From NCBI GenBank assembly GCA_900660155.1, contig CABFPE010000202.1:625458-689457 (forward strand): 64,000 bases of DNA, given 5' to 3'. This document shows positions 1 to 11,839 of this stretch, piece by piece (positions within the stretch are counted from its first letter, which is position 1; the number at the start of each line of letters is the position of its first letter). The DNA comes from Hofstenia miamia. Its lineage: Eukaryota; Xenacoelomorpha; Acoela; Hofsteniidae. Both the position numbers and the translations under genes were made by a program. Under the pieces are notes generated by a model. The model made no database searches. It saw only the letters and a program-made list of their open reading frames with translations, and was not told the DNA's origin.

Positions 1-26
1 ATATATATATATATATATATATATAT
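1..26. repeat. (TA)n microsatellite
   Basis: Pure AT dinucleotide tract that runs off the window edge and directly abuts the left end of a mariner-derived element. Confidence 0.95.
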
Positions 27-444
27 GGTTGTCCGGAATTTCCTGGAAATGCCAGAAAATAGCAAAAATTTCGCCTTTATAAACAACTGTATCTTTCATA
101 ACAAAAAGTCAATTAACAGAGTAATCACCGTTCGAGTTTATCACTTGCTCCCAACGGTTTGGTAGTTCATATATACTTTTTCTAAAGAAAATCGCAGATT
201 TGCTCCTGGTTGATTGTCGCGCATTAAGTCCTGACTTGAAGTCATAGAGAAGACAAATTCGCAACAGATCGCGTGAGAATTGAAGTAGGCCTACTCAATT
301 GTGTTCGCCTTAAGAATGAAATCCATTCACTGTATTGTGTAGGTCTGACATCTTACCTAAAAAAAGTTATTATGCAGCTGCGAATAATATTTGCCGTGAG
401 GAATAAGCTTTTTTAAAAGTTCCCAGGAACTTTCCGGACAACCT
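27..444 (-). mobile_element. Internally deleted mariner element, copy 1 (keeps the transposase C-terminal end)
   Basis: The ends are inverted repeats: GGTTGTCCGGAATTTCCTGG on the left and the reverse complement of CCAGGAACTTTCCGGACAACC on the right, set in TA dinucleotides as expected for Tc1/mariner target sites. Read on the minus strand, about 110-165 encodes LPNRWEQVINSNGDY, which resembles the LPxRWxxVI...G.Y C-terminal end of mariner transposases. The right 165 bp is identical to copy 2 at 596-1150, so the copies are young. There is no intact transposase, so this is a non-autonomous deletion derivative. Confidence 0.75.
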
Positions 445-595
445 TATATATATATATATATNTGTCATTTACTGAAACAGTTTATATAGTGTTTGAAACA
501 AGCCGCAATGAGAAAATTCAGAACCACATCTTATCAAACCGCCAAAAATATTACGGATTTGAATCCCACATATGCTACCTCACTAGAAATGTATA

Positions 596-1150
596 AGGTT
601 GTCCGGAAAGTTCCTGGAAATGCCAGAAAGTAGCAAAAATTTCTCCTTTATAAACAACTGTATGTTTCATAACAAAAAATCTTTGATAACAAAAAGTCGA
701 TTTCTGAGGGTTGGCCACTTCGAGGAGAGTCTTCGGTATTAAAAACATCTTCTTGAAACCTTTGAAACCACACATAAGCAGTCGAATTCCTCGTTGATTC
801 TCCTGGTTGATTGTCGCGCATTAAGTCCTGACTTGAAGTCATAGAGAAGACAAATTCGCAACAGGTCGCTTGAGAGTGCTGATTCGGAGGCCATTTGACG
901 ACTTCTGACAAATTGACGCAATAGTGCTGCGGTATTCTTAAGCTAAGCTTTGTGAGCAGACGTAATGGATATGAAAATTTGAAAATTGAAGTAGGCCTAC
1001 TCAATTGTGTTCGCCTTAAGAATGAAATCCATTCACTGTATTGTGTAGGTCTGACATCTTACCTAAAAAAAGTTATTATGCAGCTGCGAATAATATTTGC
1101 CGTGAGGAATAAGCTTTTTTAAAAGTTCCCAGGAACTTTCCGGACAACCT
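596..1150 (-). mobile_element. Internally deleted mariner element, copy 2 (keeps the transposase N-terminal HTH)
   Basis: Near-perfect terminal inverted repeats of about 22 bp (AGGTTGTCCGGAAAGTTCCT at the left, its complement at 1129-1150) flanked by TA. The minus strand carries a decayed N-terminal helix-turn-helix region of a mariner transposase: MASESALSSDLLRICL in one frame and WFQRFQEDVFNTEDSPRSGQ in another, like the family's WF.RF..GDF..ED.PRSGRP. The catalytic DDD domain is missing. Copy 1 keeps the opposite end of the gene, so the two are independent deletion products of one parental element. Confidence 0.8.
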
Positions 1151-1171
1151 TATATATATATATATATATAT
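1151..1171. repeat. (TA)n microsatellite
   Basis: TA tract immediately right of mariner copy 2. Together with 1-26 and 443-461 it shows that both copies sit inside TA repeats. Confidence 0.9.
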
Positions 1172-2790
1172 TACCGCTTTGTATTTTTCCATGTAGTTTA
1201 ACTACATAACGCTTATTACACTTTTCGCCCAAATGCTATATCTATATGGCTGGTGAAAAAGCAAAATTGAAAATTTCTACGAGCATTGCCATGGGCAACT
1301 ATAATTATAATTGGCCATGACATTACTTTATAAAAATCTACAATTTAACACATTTTGACAATTCTCTTGTGGTCAAAAAATGTTTTTTAACTCCAAAAAT
1401 TAAATCGATTTTTTCTTTCCATTTCAATGGATGTGTATCCGAGATTTTTAACAATGTGGATGTTTTAGATACCAGTTAACATATCCTAATCAAGAAATCC
1501 CGCTCTTCCTTAAAAATGCCAATATTAACACTCCAATTCCAATTAACGCTAAGTGCGCTTTGCGATAGTACGAATCGTTATTATATATATATATAACAAT
1601 CAATGCAAATGCCTGCAATGATTTTAGGAAATGGACGTGATTTTGGCATTGGAGCGTTTGCTGCTAATGAATTCAAATTGTGCTTTTTAAAGAATTTTTT
1701 CGTGTTTTTCTGTTGAATTAGATTTTCTGTGTTCAAACTTTTTTTTGACAAGAGAGCGTTTGTACAATATTTCTCTATTTGATACGCTCTGAGTTAGAGA
1801 TCTGATGATCAATATAGTCTGCAATATTAACTAATTCATCTTTGTATTTGATATTTATCAAGAAATAAGAGAGAAATTGGCAGTAAGTTTGACCGTTTAA
1901 ATTGACCTTAATAATTATAATTTTACCAACTATCCATCTTATGACTCGTCTTTGATTGCAAACTGAATGAAATAAAAAGTATAGGGAACCACTCATATGT
2001 TGATTCCAGGTTGATTATAATTTTTGGATTTTTTTGGCAGTTCTGTCTTTTTATTTAATCGTTGGACCCATGAAATTAGGGTCCCATGAAGTTAAGGTGT
2101 TCATCAGCAGTAATTGAGTGAATCTATTTAATACAAAAGCATTTTGTAGTTTAGACTCGAGACAAATACTAAGTAACATATTACGAGCCTTTTTACATAG
2201 TTTTCACTAAACTGAAAGCCTTAATTCTGTAATTCGAATTATAGCAAGTTATTGTTTTGGTTTCAGTGTCGTTTAGATTAAGTTTGTACTACAAGGAATT
2301 AAATATTCAAACATACGTTTTGTTCATGGTTACTGAAATTGACCTCCGCAAGATTTTATTTACAATGAAGGTCTTGGGAGGTTACTTAATAAACAATAAA
2401 TTGTGAAAAACAAACACAATGAGAGTAAATAAAGTTGTGATTAATAACAAGATCAAGTACATCCGCTTTGCAATTTTGCAGTTTGATTGACAACCTGATC
2501 AATTAGTGTGCGAGTGGTCTTAATTTTTTTGATTTTGTAACCAATTAAAATCATTGCAGTTTTTTGAGCGACATCATTACTTTGATTAGTTTAAGACCTT
2601 CTAAGTAGGAATTGCGACGGCACGCTCACCAATATATTTTTTGCTGACTGGTCCGCCAATTATATTCCTTATTAAAATTGTTCTGACTAGATAGATTCTG
2701 AAACTGATGACAAAACGATGGATAATGATACAAAATTAATAAAATTACACTAAGAATTGTTGTCGGTGACACTCCTCTCTGGTATTGCTA
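1172..2790. other. No gene recognised
   Basis: AT-rich sequence with stops in all frames. I see no splice-linked coding block, RNA gene or element ends. A short TA run lies near 1581-1592. Confidence 0.5.
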
Positions 2791-5270
2791 CTAAATAAAT
2801 GAACGAAATAGGAATCTTTTGTGCTTGTGAAACATGGCTTGATAATACTATACCAAATAATAATGTTTTTCCTTCTTCAAGCTTCATCATTATTGCATCT
2901 CGTTCTGATCGGCCTCCTGGTCAACATGGTGGTGTGCTCATTCAATTTCTTGAAAAACAATATTTATTGGAAGTTACAATTTTGTTTGTGCTGCATTAAT
3001 CACATCACAAAACACTTCCCTAGCGATTTTTTTGTATATAATCCGCCTAAGAACAGTCAGTGAAGAATCCAAATAAGTGATTTTAAAAATGCAATCAATT
3101 TGTTCAAAGAAGCCTCCAATACAATCGATCATTGTGACATATTAATTGGTGGGAGATTTAAATTTGTCTTCCGCAAATTGGTCCATCTATACCTCGGATG
3201 ATGCTTATGAATCTGAAGTGATAGACATTATTTGTGATCAAGCTCATTTCCAATTTTGTTTCTTTCCCAATACATTCTGCGGGAAACACTCTTGAACTTA
3301 TTCTTTCCGATGGTGATATTTTTGATATAAAAGACATTCCTCCAGATGTCCATTACCTCTCTGATCGTCATTTTAGCAAAATCTCCGTAAATTTATCAAT
3401 TTTTCTTCCATCAACATCATCAAGGGATTATTCATATTCTTAATGCGATTTTGGTTCTATGGAGCTTTTTCTTTCAAATTATGAAAACTTTTCCATTCCT
3501 GGAAATTCGGTTGAAGATTGATATTTGCAAAGATGTCTCTAATTCCACTGAACTCGACAAATTATCTTTGCTGAACAAATTTTCAAACTCAAAAGTTTGC
3601 TTAAATGAAACCTTTAAAGTTCTCCGTTCTCTGTCTTCTACAACTTCTTACCCTTCCATTATGCATTAGAACATGCAAAAAGCCTATACTTCTTTAGAAA
3701 AAGCTGACTTGTTTAATCAATGTTTTTCTTCAGTTTATAATAATCCATGTCATTTTACCTATCCTCCACATACTAAAGCCCCTGACATTTTACTGGGCTC
3801 TACTGTTGTATTCTTTGATCAGCTTTCTTCTTGCGCTCTAGCATCTACAAAGACTGCTGATAATTTGCCCTCGGTACCAATAAATACTTTCTTCGCCTTT
3901 AGCGACTTATTTCCACCAGCTCTTCAATCATATTATTACAACACGAACTTACCCCTCAATATGGAAAACTACATAACTCCTATATAAAAGAACAATGAGT
4001 TTTCAAATATTCCTGCATACAGACCAATTTCTCACTTACCTAGGCTCTCTATTGTGTTTGAAAAGCTTGTATTTAAAATGCTATTTCCACTTATTAAGCC
4101 TCGACTTGCCTCATTTTAACATGATTTTTATCCGCGAAGATCAACTGTAACACAACTTCTAACATTTGAAGATTTAGTCTACAATGCCTTTGATTTCAAT
4201 TATCACAGTATTTGTTCATACTTAGACTTTAAAAAGCCACTCGGTAAAATTTCTCATTCAATTTTACAGGCTTAAAAAAATTAGTTGTGATGATGGGTTT
4301 ACTCAACTATTTGCTTCTTATTTAAATAAGCGGAGGCAATGTGTTTCTTTAGAAAACACTCTTTTCTTCAATCTGCTAGGCTTACCACAAGGTTCAGTTT
4401 TTGCTGTTCTCTTTTTCTTAGTGTACATCAATGACTTACCTGATTGTGCGGGCAATTTTGTATTTCGGAAATTCAATTACACATAGATAACTTTGCGGAT
4501 TGGAGTTCAGCCAATTTAATGGAATTCAATGTATCCAAATGTGAAGCTCTGCCATTCTGTTCTCTGAACGCTTGTAAAGACTGTTTCCAATTATATAACC
4601 AAAATATTCCTTGGAAATCTGATGAAAAATATCTCGGTCTTAACATTTCCTCTAATCTTTCTTGGAATAAACATATTACAAGTCAAGTGAGAAAAGCCTA
4701 TTCTATTTCATTTCTTTTGAAAAAAATATTCCATTTTGCTGTCCCTCAAATGTAAATAAAGCTTAACCTTGTAAAAAGTCTATGCTTCTCAATTATAACA
4801 TATGAATCTCCAGTATATAGTCCATCAATTTGGGCTTACAAATCTTTAATAAAATTTCAGAAAAGAGCGCTGAAATGGATTCTGCCATTTCATCAATTCT
4901 TTTAAAGACAGATTGTAAGAGCTTCAACTACTTCCATTTCCTTATTATTTGCAATTTTTAAACCTTTTTTAAACAATTGCTATGATATATCCTGCTCTCA
5001 CTACTTTGAACACAACAAAATGTACACTCTAGCCTCCGATCAGATGACTTCGGAAGTTTTCAAAACAATCAACTTAAGTTTCATTCATACTTCTCTTACT
5101 TTGCTGAAACAAGATATATCATTAATTATTTTCACAGAAAAAAATTATTAAATTGCTTCACAGCAGCAAACATTTTCAGAAGAGATTTGCTATCATTTAT
5201 GTTTTCTCTAAATTTTGAAGGAGAAAATTCTTGCTCTTACTTCATTAAATGCCACTGTCCAAGTTGTCGT
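2790..5270 (+). mobile_element. Decayed non-LTR retrotransposon (CR1/Jockey-like LINE): endonuclease and reverse transcriptase
   Basis: Plus-strand remnants lie in LINE order. The AP-endonuclease start (about 2799-2960) reads EIGIFCACETWLDNTIP and GQHGGVLIQF. The reverse transcriptase follows: YRPISHLPRLSIVFEKL (about 4019-4070), LGLPQGSVFAVLFFLVYIN (about 4375-4430), then a thumb-like block KYLGLNISSNLSWNKHI (about 4627-4680). Many stops and frame changes make it inactive. The sequence is interrupted by a contig join at 5271 and probably continues at 5851-6260. The YRPIS, PQGS and YIND motifs fit CR1/Jockey-type elements; I cannot fix the clade. Confidence 0.8.
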
Positions 5271-6436
5271 NATAATTTCTCTTATGGAGTACTCGTTTGA
5301 TAAGTGGAGATCCCGGCTTGTCAATGTGACCGGAATCATTCTTTTACACAAAAGAATAAGAATCAGACTTGTCAACGAGCCGACATTTCCAAGCTCGGCT
5401 CGGCCCGCCACATAAAATCGTTGAATGAGGCTCATTTTAGCTCGGTATTTTTTTTTAAATATTGTGCTCAAGGAATTTTTTACATAGCTCTTCCTATTAT
5501 TTAATAAAAATTTCTTAAATAAGATTATAGGAAAGGCATACTATACTGACTGCAAAAAAATAAGAAAAATCTCCATAATCAAATTAACAAGCAGAATTAT
5601 AAACTTGCTTTGCCTATGATATCAAATACTGTGCTCAAGCTCGGCTCGTTGACAAATCTGATAAGAGTCATTTGCGTTACCCGGTAGAATACTTTCCATA
5701 TCAATCGAGTTGGAAACATATTTGCAGTTTGGCTTTATTCATTCTGCGCTTGTCAAATAATTAACTGAAACAATCTTTTTAACAGATCTATTGTTTTTGT
5801 CTCAATCGACAAATATCCCTTTGCACTTGTAACACAGGTTTCAAAAACTNCATTAATTATTTTCACAGAAAAAAATTATTAAATTGCTTCACAGCAGCAA
5901 ACATTTTCAGAAGAGATTTGCTATCATTTATGTTTTCTCTAAATTTTGAAGGAGAAAATTCTTGCTCTTACTTCATTAAATGCCACTGTCCAAGTTGTCG
6001 TCTTCTGCACTAATATCTTTATGAAAAACAATTTAATGTTACTTTGTATTTTTTCAGGTTCATGCATTGCATGATTCCTAATAAAGTCTTATAGTACTAC
6101 TATCAAGAACCAAAAAGACACCTGCTTATCAGAACATTTTTATATATTGTTAATTCCATCCATCCAATGGGACATTTCTTTGAGAGTCGTTCCTTTACTG
6201 TCAATCCTCGTTTCCTGGAAGAGGTTTCGTCTACTTTACTAACTTGAAGATGCGAGAAATAATAATTTCTCTTATGGAGTACTCGTTTGATAAGTGGAGA
6301 TCCCGGCTTGTCAATGTGACCGGAATCATTCTTTTACACAAAAGAATAAGAATCAGACTTGTCAACGAGCCGNTCTATTGTTTTTGTCTCAATCGACAAA
6401 TATCCCTTTGCACTTGTAACACAGGTTTCAAAAACT
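5120..6436. other. Mis-ordered contigs with exact duplicated ends
   Basis: Single N bases at 5271, 5850 and 6373 separate four contigs. Their ends repeat exactly: 5120-5270 equals 5851-6001 (151 bp), 5272-5382 equals 6262-6372 (111 bp), and 5787-5849 equals 6374-6436 (63 bp). The overlaps chain only if 5851-6372 precedes 5272-5849. The duplications are therefore an assembly ordering error and not genomic repeats. Confidence 0.9.
5364..5660. mobile_element. hAT-type MITE, family A, copy 1
   Basis: Terminal inverted repeats: CAGACTTGTCAACGAGCCGA at the left and GGCTCGTTGACAAATCTG at the right. The flanks are ATAAGAAT and ATAAGAGT, an 8-bp target duplication with one mismatch. The ends are rich in GCTCG repeats, the middle is AT-rich, and there is no coding capacity. 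Related copies lie at 11575-11832, 17440-17585 and 32645-32996. Confidence 0.8.
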
Positions 6437-6586
6437 TCAGTTGGAAAATACCTTGGGTTATTGATCAGCAAATCATTCAGAATATTATCAGAAAAATTAT
6501 GTAACTTTGGAAAAACTTTGCCGAAAAGAGCTGATAAAATTTATTCTATGACTAAAACTATAATAGTTTATCACACTCATTCATAG
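6374..6586 (+). mobile_element. Possible LINE reverse-transcriptase fragment
   Basis: A short open stretch reads SVGKYLGLLISKSF, similar to the KYLGV.ID....W motif of LINE reverse-transcriptase thumbs. There is no other diagnostic motif and the call is weak. The upstream 63 bp duplicates the end of the contig at 5272-5849. Confidence 0.25.
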
Positions 6587-6589
6587 AAA

Positions 6590-8250
6590 ACATTACGATG
6601 TATGTTTTTAAAAATACTTTGAAAGTTATTATTGTAATATTTGGTACCATCTAAAAACGACTGTACGTTTTCAGCATTATCGGAAGCCATAGCAAATGAA
6701 GAACAAGTAACACTGGCTCGATTGCGAATGAATGCTCAACGCTATTCCTTCGTAATAAGGGGTTTGCAGTGTTGTTGTGGTTGTTTATGCTTAGGTTAAA
6801 GAAGGATCGGTTGATGGATAAATCGGATGTAATTTTCTTTTGTAATTTTGCCAATGCATGTGTATAGAACTCAGAGAAGATCTAGAAAATTCAGAAATTA
6901 ATAGTTGTTGAATGAGAAAATACAGCTAGTAATTTCATAATTTTTCTCATTTATACGTGTTACCTACAGTACGTTGTAGACACGATTTCCCATATATAGA
7001 GAATTTGGTTAAAACGTAATGTGCTGCTCATGATAACGAGGTTTTGCTGGGAATGGTTGTCCCTCATAAGGAACTGGCGAAAAGCTGTTTTGTGTAGTAC
7101 GCTTCAATATTTAATCTGTAAACTATTTATAGCATTCAATATTATATGTGAGGGACATATGTACGGTTAAAAACCTAATCTGGATATTGACCTTCCATGT
7201 TATTACTGTGGTAATTTTTAAAGAATTTTACAAAGACTTCTTACAATATGATAGTTTATCTTAAATGTTTATCAAATTAATTAATTCGTCTTTTAATTGT
7301 TCGAAGTGGAATTGCACAGTGACTTTGCACTTATGGTGTGTGAAACAGGTTTTCGTTGATTCTAATCGACTAACATTTTAGCTGTCAATTTGTATATCTG
7401 TAGTTGTCAATTTGTATATCCATGGGTTGAATATTTTCCATTAAATCCACAACGGCGATGGCTGTGTTTGTACACAAATATGTTTTAATGGAATCAAAAG
7501 TGCGTCGATATTAATATTGTTGTAAACACATCGGCTGCAATGTCTGCGACGCATACAGAGATTACGATTATCAAACGTATTGTCTTAGCACCAATGCAGT
7601 CCATTAACTTTTCATATGTCACAGTTGACAATGAGCTGGTTTTACTATTTTATTTAGATTGACAGAGAGCTTTTATTTATGAGGTTCATTTAGTTGAAAT
7701 TTTCAATAATTTTGTTGATAATTGTCGTCATCCAACACTAGTGGATGGTGACCATTTGTTTGGCCTGTTTTAACATTCTGATTCGGTAATGAAGTTCTAA
7801 TAGTTTTTCCTGTAACCTAATCAATTGGGTGTTTAGTAAGGACTGTTTACTAAAATTTAAAGAATTTACGCTTCCTGCGTGTTTACATATGTTTTTATTA
7901 TTTCCCTCCATATTTTATCATGTGCTTTGATGTCTATTAAATTTATCAATATCATTTCACTTAGTGCCGTTATTATATACTTAGTTTTTATAGAAATATA
8001 GATACTATGATATTGTATCTAAATCTAAACTATATTTTGGCGGCGTTTAGGTGCCAAGTTTTCCAAACGTATTTACTAGGGTGTTGTAAAGTTTCCTATA
8101 TGATAGTTTGCAACATGGGTTCTTTCCTTACTTGATGCAAGCATTCTATCACAGAGATGCTTTCTAGTTCGGACCACATACTCGACAATCCCTAAAAGAT
8201 GTAAATTTCAATGTGTTCTCAACAATTTTGGGAGTATGCATGTCTGTGTG
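6590..8250. other. No gene recognised
   Basis: AT-rich intergenic DNA; I see no coding block, RNA gene or paired repeat ends. Confidence 0.5.
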
Positions 8251-8252
8251 TA

Positions 8253-8823
8253 CAGTATGTCCCATAAGTTACGACGACTTTTTATTAATGATAATTCTAT
8301 GTCTATGTCGCATAATAATGAATAATATCTTTCATTTAAAAAATCAATATTGTAGCAAATCTAAAAAGTATTTTACAAAATGTCTTCTGATAGTAGTCAA
8401 TATACAATAGAATACAGAATTTTGGCAGCAACAGGATCGATGGGTTGGCAAATTTGGACCGATTCCTTGGCCAGCACGTAGTCCTGACCTCTCGTCATGT
8501 GATTACGCGTTATGGGGTCTGCTAAAGCCTAGAATCGTAGCAAGAAAAGCACAAAACAAAAAAGACTTGAAAGGCGTTATTCAAGACGAATTTATGCGAT
8601 TTCCAGTTGAAACTCTCCGAAAAATCAATGACAGAACGTTCAGACGAATGCGATTGTTTATTGAACTAGGAGGCCTTCAAGTTGATCCTTATGATTAATT
8701 TTTTACATGTTCCTTAGAATAATTGCTAGAAATTACGTAATCGTTACAATAGTTTTGAAATATACATTTTCTGTACCTTGTTTTCTTTTTATAGAAGTCG
8801 TGTGTAACTTATGGGGCAGACGC
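8253..8823 (+). mobile_element. Internally deleted mariner/IS630-type transposon with transposase C-terminus
   Basis: The ends match as inverted repeats of about 28 bp (CAGTATGTCCCATAAGTTAC at the left; GTAACTTATGGGGCAGACGC at the right), with TA on both sides (8251-8252 and 8824-8825). From about 8420 the plus strand reads RWVGKFGPIPWPARSPDL, then SSCDYALWGLLKPRIV, and closes with a stop after GGLQVDPYD near 8697. PARSPDL..CDY.LWG is the region of the third catalytic acidic residue in mariner/IS630 transposases, here an Asp. The N-terminal two thirds of the gene is missing, so the copy is non-autonomous. Confidence 0.8.
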
Positions 8824-8825
8824 TA

Positions 8826-10300
8826 TGTCGATTTATATGAGTACCGGACTTTTTACCGGTTAAGTCAGTTCCTATTAATATAGCCTAGATCTGGATGATA
8901 CTCGTTCACTTTGTTTCTATATCACATTAATTGGGTATATAATGTATGTTTGTGTACTTACCTATAGGTTAACTATGATCCCGCCAAATTTCAACGCCAT
9001 TCGTGTTATTGAAACATATATTTGTTAAATTTTATGGTACTACGGTTAGCTACCTGACGACAGCCACCTTATGACAGAACACTAGAATATCGATTTTTTG
9101 TTCTCTTAGTACTCAGCACTATGTAAGCTATAACCCTGCTGTTGGACCAACCCCGATAATAAAAATGAAAAGGCCCGGCCGGGTTTCAGATATTAATTTA
9201 GAAAATTCTGAAAACGAATAGGAGTTTGCTCTTTTGCTTGATACGGTATTTTCTCCTTCAGTTTGAAGTTACTGTGCTCACTGGATTATTGAAAGGTTTG
9301 CTTTTACAAACATTTTGAGAAGCTTAATAGTAAATTTTACCCATTCGCTAATAATTGTATTGTATATGAGTTCTCTATATAATTCAGTTAAAAGCACATT
9401 GGTTGAAGATGTAGATCACGTAATTCCCTGGATCTCATTATTTACTGGCACACATGGATTTATCGCGGTTTGAGCCTTGTTTACTCCTTCACTTGGACTA
9501 AACAGATGTTTGCTTTCTCTGAGCATTTACTCATCTTTTCCATTAATTTATGATTTGCGTCAAATTCCGCATGCACACGCACACGTTGCTCAACTCTAAA
9601 TGAACGAGTTTCACTATTCTAAATTATGAGGTTTCTACTTGCAAACATTGCTGCAAGAGCTCATAAATTCCAATTGCACATTTTTATAGTGCTTATTTCC
9701 AATACAAAGTATAGTTGCTACAATTTTTGTTTTTTTTCTACTTTTGGCATACTCTTCTTTATTAGTTTGATATTTAATGCTTAATCATGTTTCTTCATGT
9801 TTTTCAAAAAATATGTTTTCGGGTTTTCCAAATGTCATTCTTCTTTACTAGTTTAATGTTGAAAGCTTAATTAAAGGCTTTGAAATACCTACTATTGGGG
9901 TTTTCACGAGTGTCTATTTCGAATCTGGTTGGTAGCGGTAACCAAATCCCTTTGCTCGGCATAGTTCGATTTTATGCCACTGTTGTTGTTCAACCCAACT
10001 CGAGCCTGATTATTACTCCAAAAGTAGGGAAGCTTCCTTGATGAGTCTTGGTGGGTTTCCTTAACTTTTATTTGGGATTATAACCCCCTAATATAAACTT
10101 TTTAAATGTATGCTTAGATATGTATGGTATTATTTTTCAACCTGGGCTATATACTTCCAATTTTTGCAAAATCTTATTATTCATGTAAAAAACGTAAGAT
10201 GAATTCTAATGAAATTCATCATGTGAAAAATATCACCGAATTTTCAGATTTGTTAACATCATCAAAAATATTGATGGCTTCACATTTTTTGGTATCCCAA
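8826..10300. other. No gene recognised
   Basis: AT-rich. A small GC palindrome (AGGCCCGGCCGGGTT, about 9170) stands out, but nothing links it to an element or gene. Confidence 0.4.
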
Positions 10301-10304
10301 ATTG

Positions 10305-10672
10305 GTATTGCCATTGGCGAGGCCACGGCTTAGTCGTTAGCCAGCCGTATCCGCGGCCACTATCCGGCTACGATCAAAGAGCCATGTCCGGCTGTGACCA
10401 AAGATTATGTCTTACGGCCAAAATCCCGGCTAAGACTCATTTTTGAACATTTGATGAACAATTTATTTTTGTTTTTAAAACTTCACCATTTTCTTTAATT
10501 GTTCCTTTGAACATTGCAGTATTTCACTTAGTAGTAGTAAAAAACACCCACTACGGGAAAAAAATCACAGCTAACAGCCGGCTACGGCTAAAGTATTACG
10601 GCCAACGGCCATCTAAGGTCAAAATTTATTTTGATACAGCCAAGAAAATTGCATTGGCCGCAGAGCACTAAT
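10305..10672. mobile_element. Probable hAT-type MITE with subterminal GGC/CCGGCTA motifs
   Basis: Two GC-rich flanks full of short motifs (ACGGCCA, CCGGCTA, TCCGGCT, both orientations) enclose an AT-rich core. Clustered subterminal motifs are usual for hAT non-autonomous elements. The right end, GGCCGCAGAGCACTA, could be a terminal repeat, but I could not define the left end or a target duplication. Confidence 0.35.
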
Positions 10673-10679
10673 TCAAATA

Positions 10680-11570
10680 TGAAGAATGGTTTGTGCAACG
10701 TTTTGTTTTATATCATAATTCAATCCAGAGTTACATAGGGGACGAAAACCTTCCCTTCACAAACTTGAGTAGCCTAAAAATCTACATGTCGAATAGAGTT
10801 ATATCTGTCTCTTATACACCTGAGCCTTGTAAATGCACACACATATGTTATGGGAAATGCTTGTTATATAGTAAACAGATTGCCCTACATCATAGTTTTC
10901 CTTAAACATTTGTTTTTGTAGCGTTGATTTTCCTTGCTAAACTATAGTTAGATTAATAATCGCAGTCAAACAACAAAGAGTTTTATATACAACAAAATTT
11001 CAACGAATTTGCTAATAAAGCATGCACTTTCAATGTGGCAGACGTAAAACAAATAATCAGTAAAAGCGTTAAGTACATAGGAGCCAAGTGGATTCACAAC
11101 AGACGGCTTCGAAGACCAGAAATCCAATCCCATATTCAATTATTTACTGATAAACAATCTTTATATTATATAGATCATAAGTAAATAATTAGATAATAGG
11201 TGATTAATTATTGGCAATGTCTTTTTAAAAATTTAAGCAGAGGGCATTGATTCAGAACGTAAGCTGAAGTTGCAGCTATCGTCTGCATCTGATTGAGTTT
11301 TTAGTAACTAACATAGTGACTTCATTCAGACAGCATAGAAAATATTTTAATTGAAATTCATCTTGATCGTTCTAAATTGATATTCTACGCCAGCCTATGA
11401 CACCTTTCACCTATGTAATGAAGGAAAGCTGTTAAGTAAGGGACTGATGCGAAAACCAGAACGATTTAAAGAGATTTTTCCATTTAATAAAATGAAAATG
11501 TTACTATATTCATCAGATTACGTGGATATTGTCAAATCTGATTCCGATCCTCTTTTGACCTGGACCTGGT
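10680..11570. other. No gene recognised
   Basis: AT-rich DNA with no supported coding or structural feature. Confidence 0.4.
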
Positions 11571-11574
11571 TTGC

Positions 11575-11832
11575 CAGACTTTTCAACGAGCCGAAAATGT
11601 TAGTTTGATTATGCAAATTTTTCTTATTTTTTTTCATTTTATATACGTTTTTAAAATGTTTATTAAAGAAGAGCTATGTAAGCAATTCTGAGAACACAAT
11701 ATTTTTAAAAAATAATATCGATTAAAACCAGCCTCATTGAAAGGTTCTAAGTGTCGAGTCGAGCCGAGCCGAGCCGAAAACACCATAAGTAAAACTAGTC
11801 GAGCTTTAAAATTTGGGCTCGCTGACAAATCT
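11575..11832. mobile_element. hAT-type MITE, family A, copy 2 (reverse orientation)
   Basis: Starts CAGACTTTTCAACGAGCCGA and ends GGGCTCGCTGACAAATCTG. The GAGCCGAGCCGAGCCGA run at about 11761 and the segment CCAGCCTCATTGAAAGGTTC match family A in inverse orientation. A clear target duplication was not found. Confidence 0.6.
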
Positions 11833-11839
11833 GATTCAA

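Noticed and set aside
5208-5504. Open frames over 5208-5504
   Set aside because: Non-coding MITE and contig-join sequence; they cross an N and have no protein similarity.
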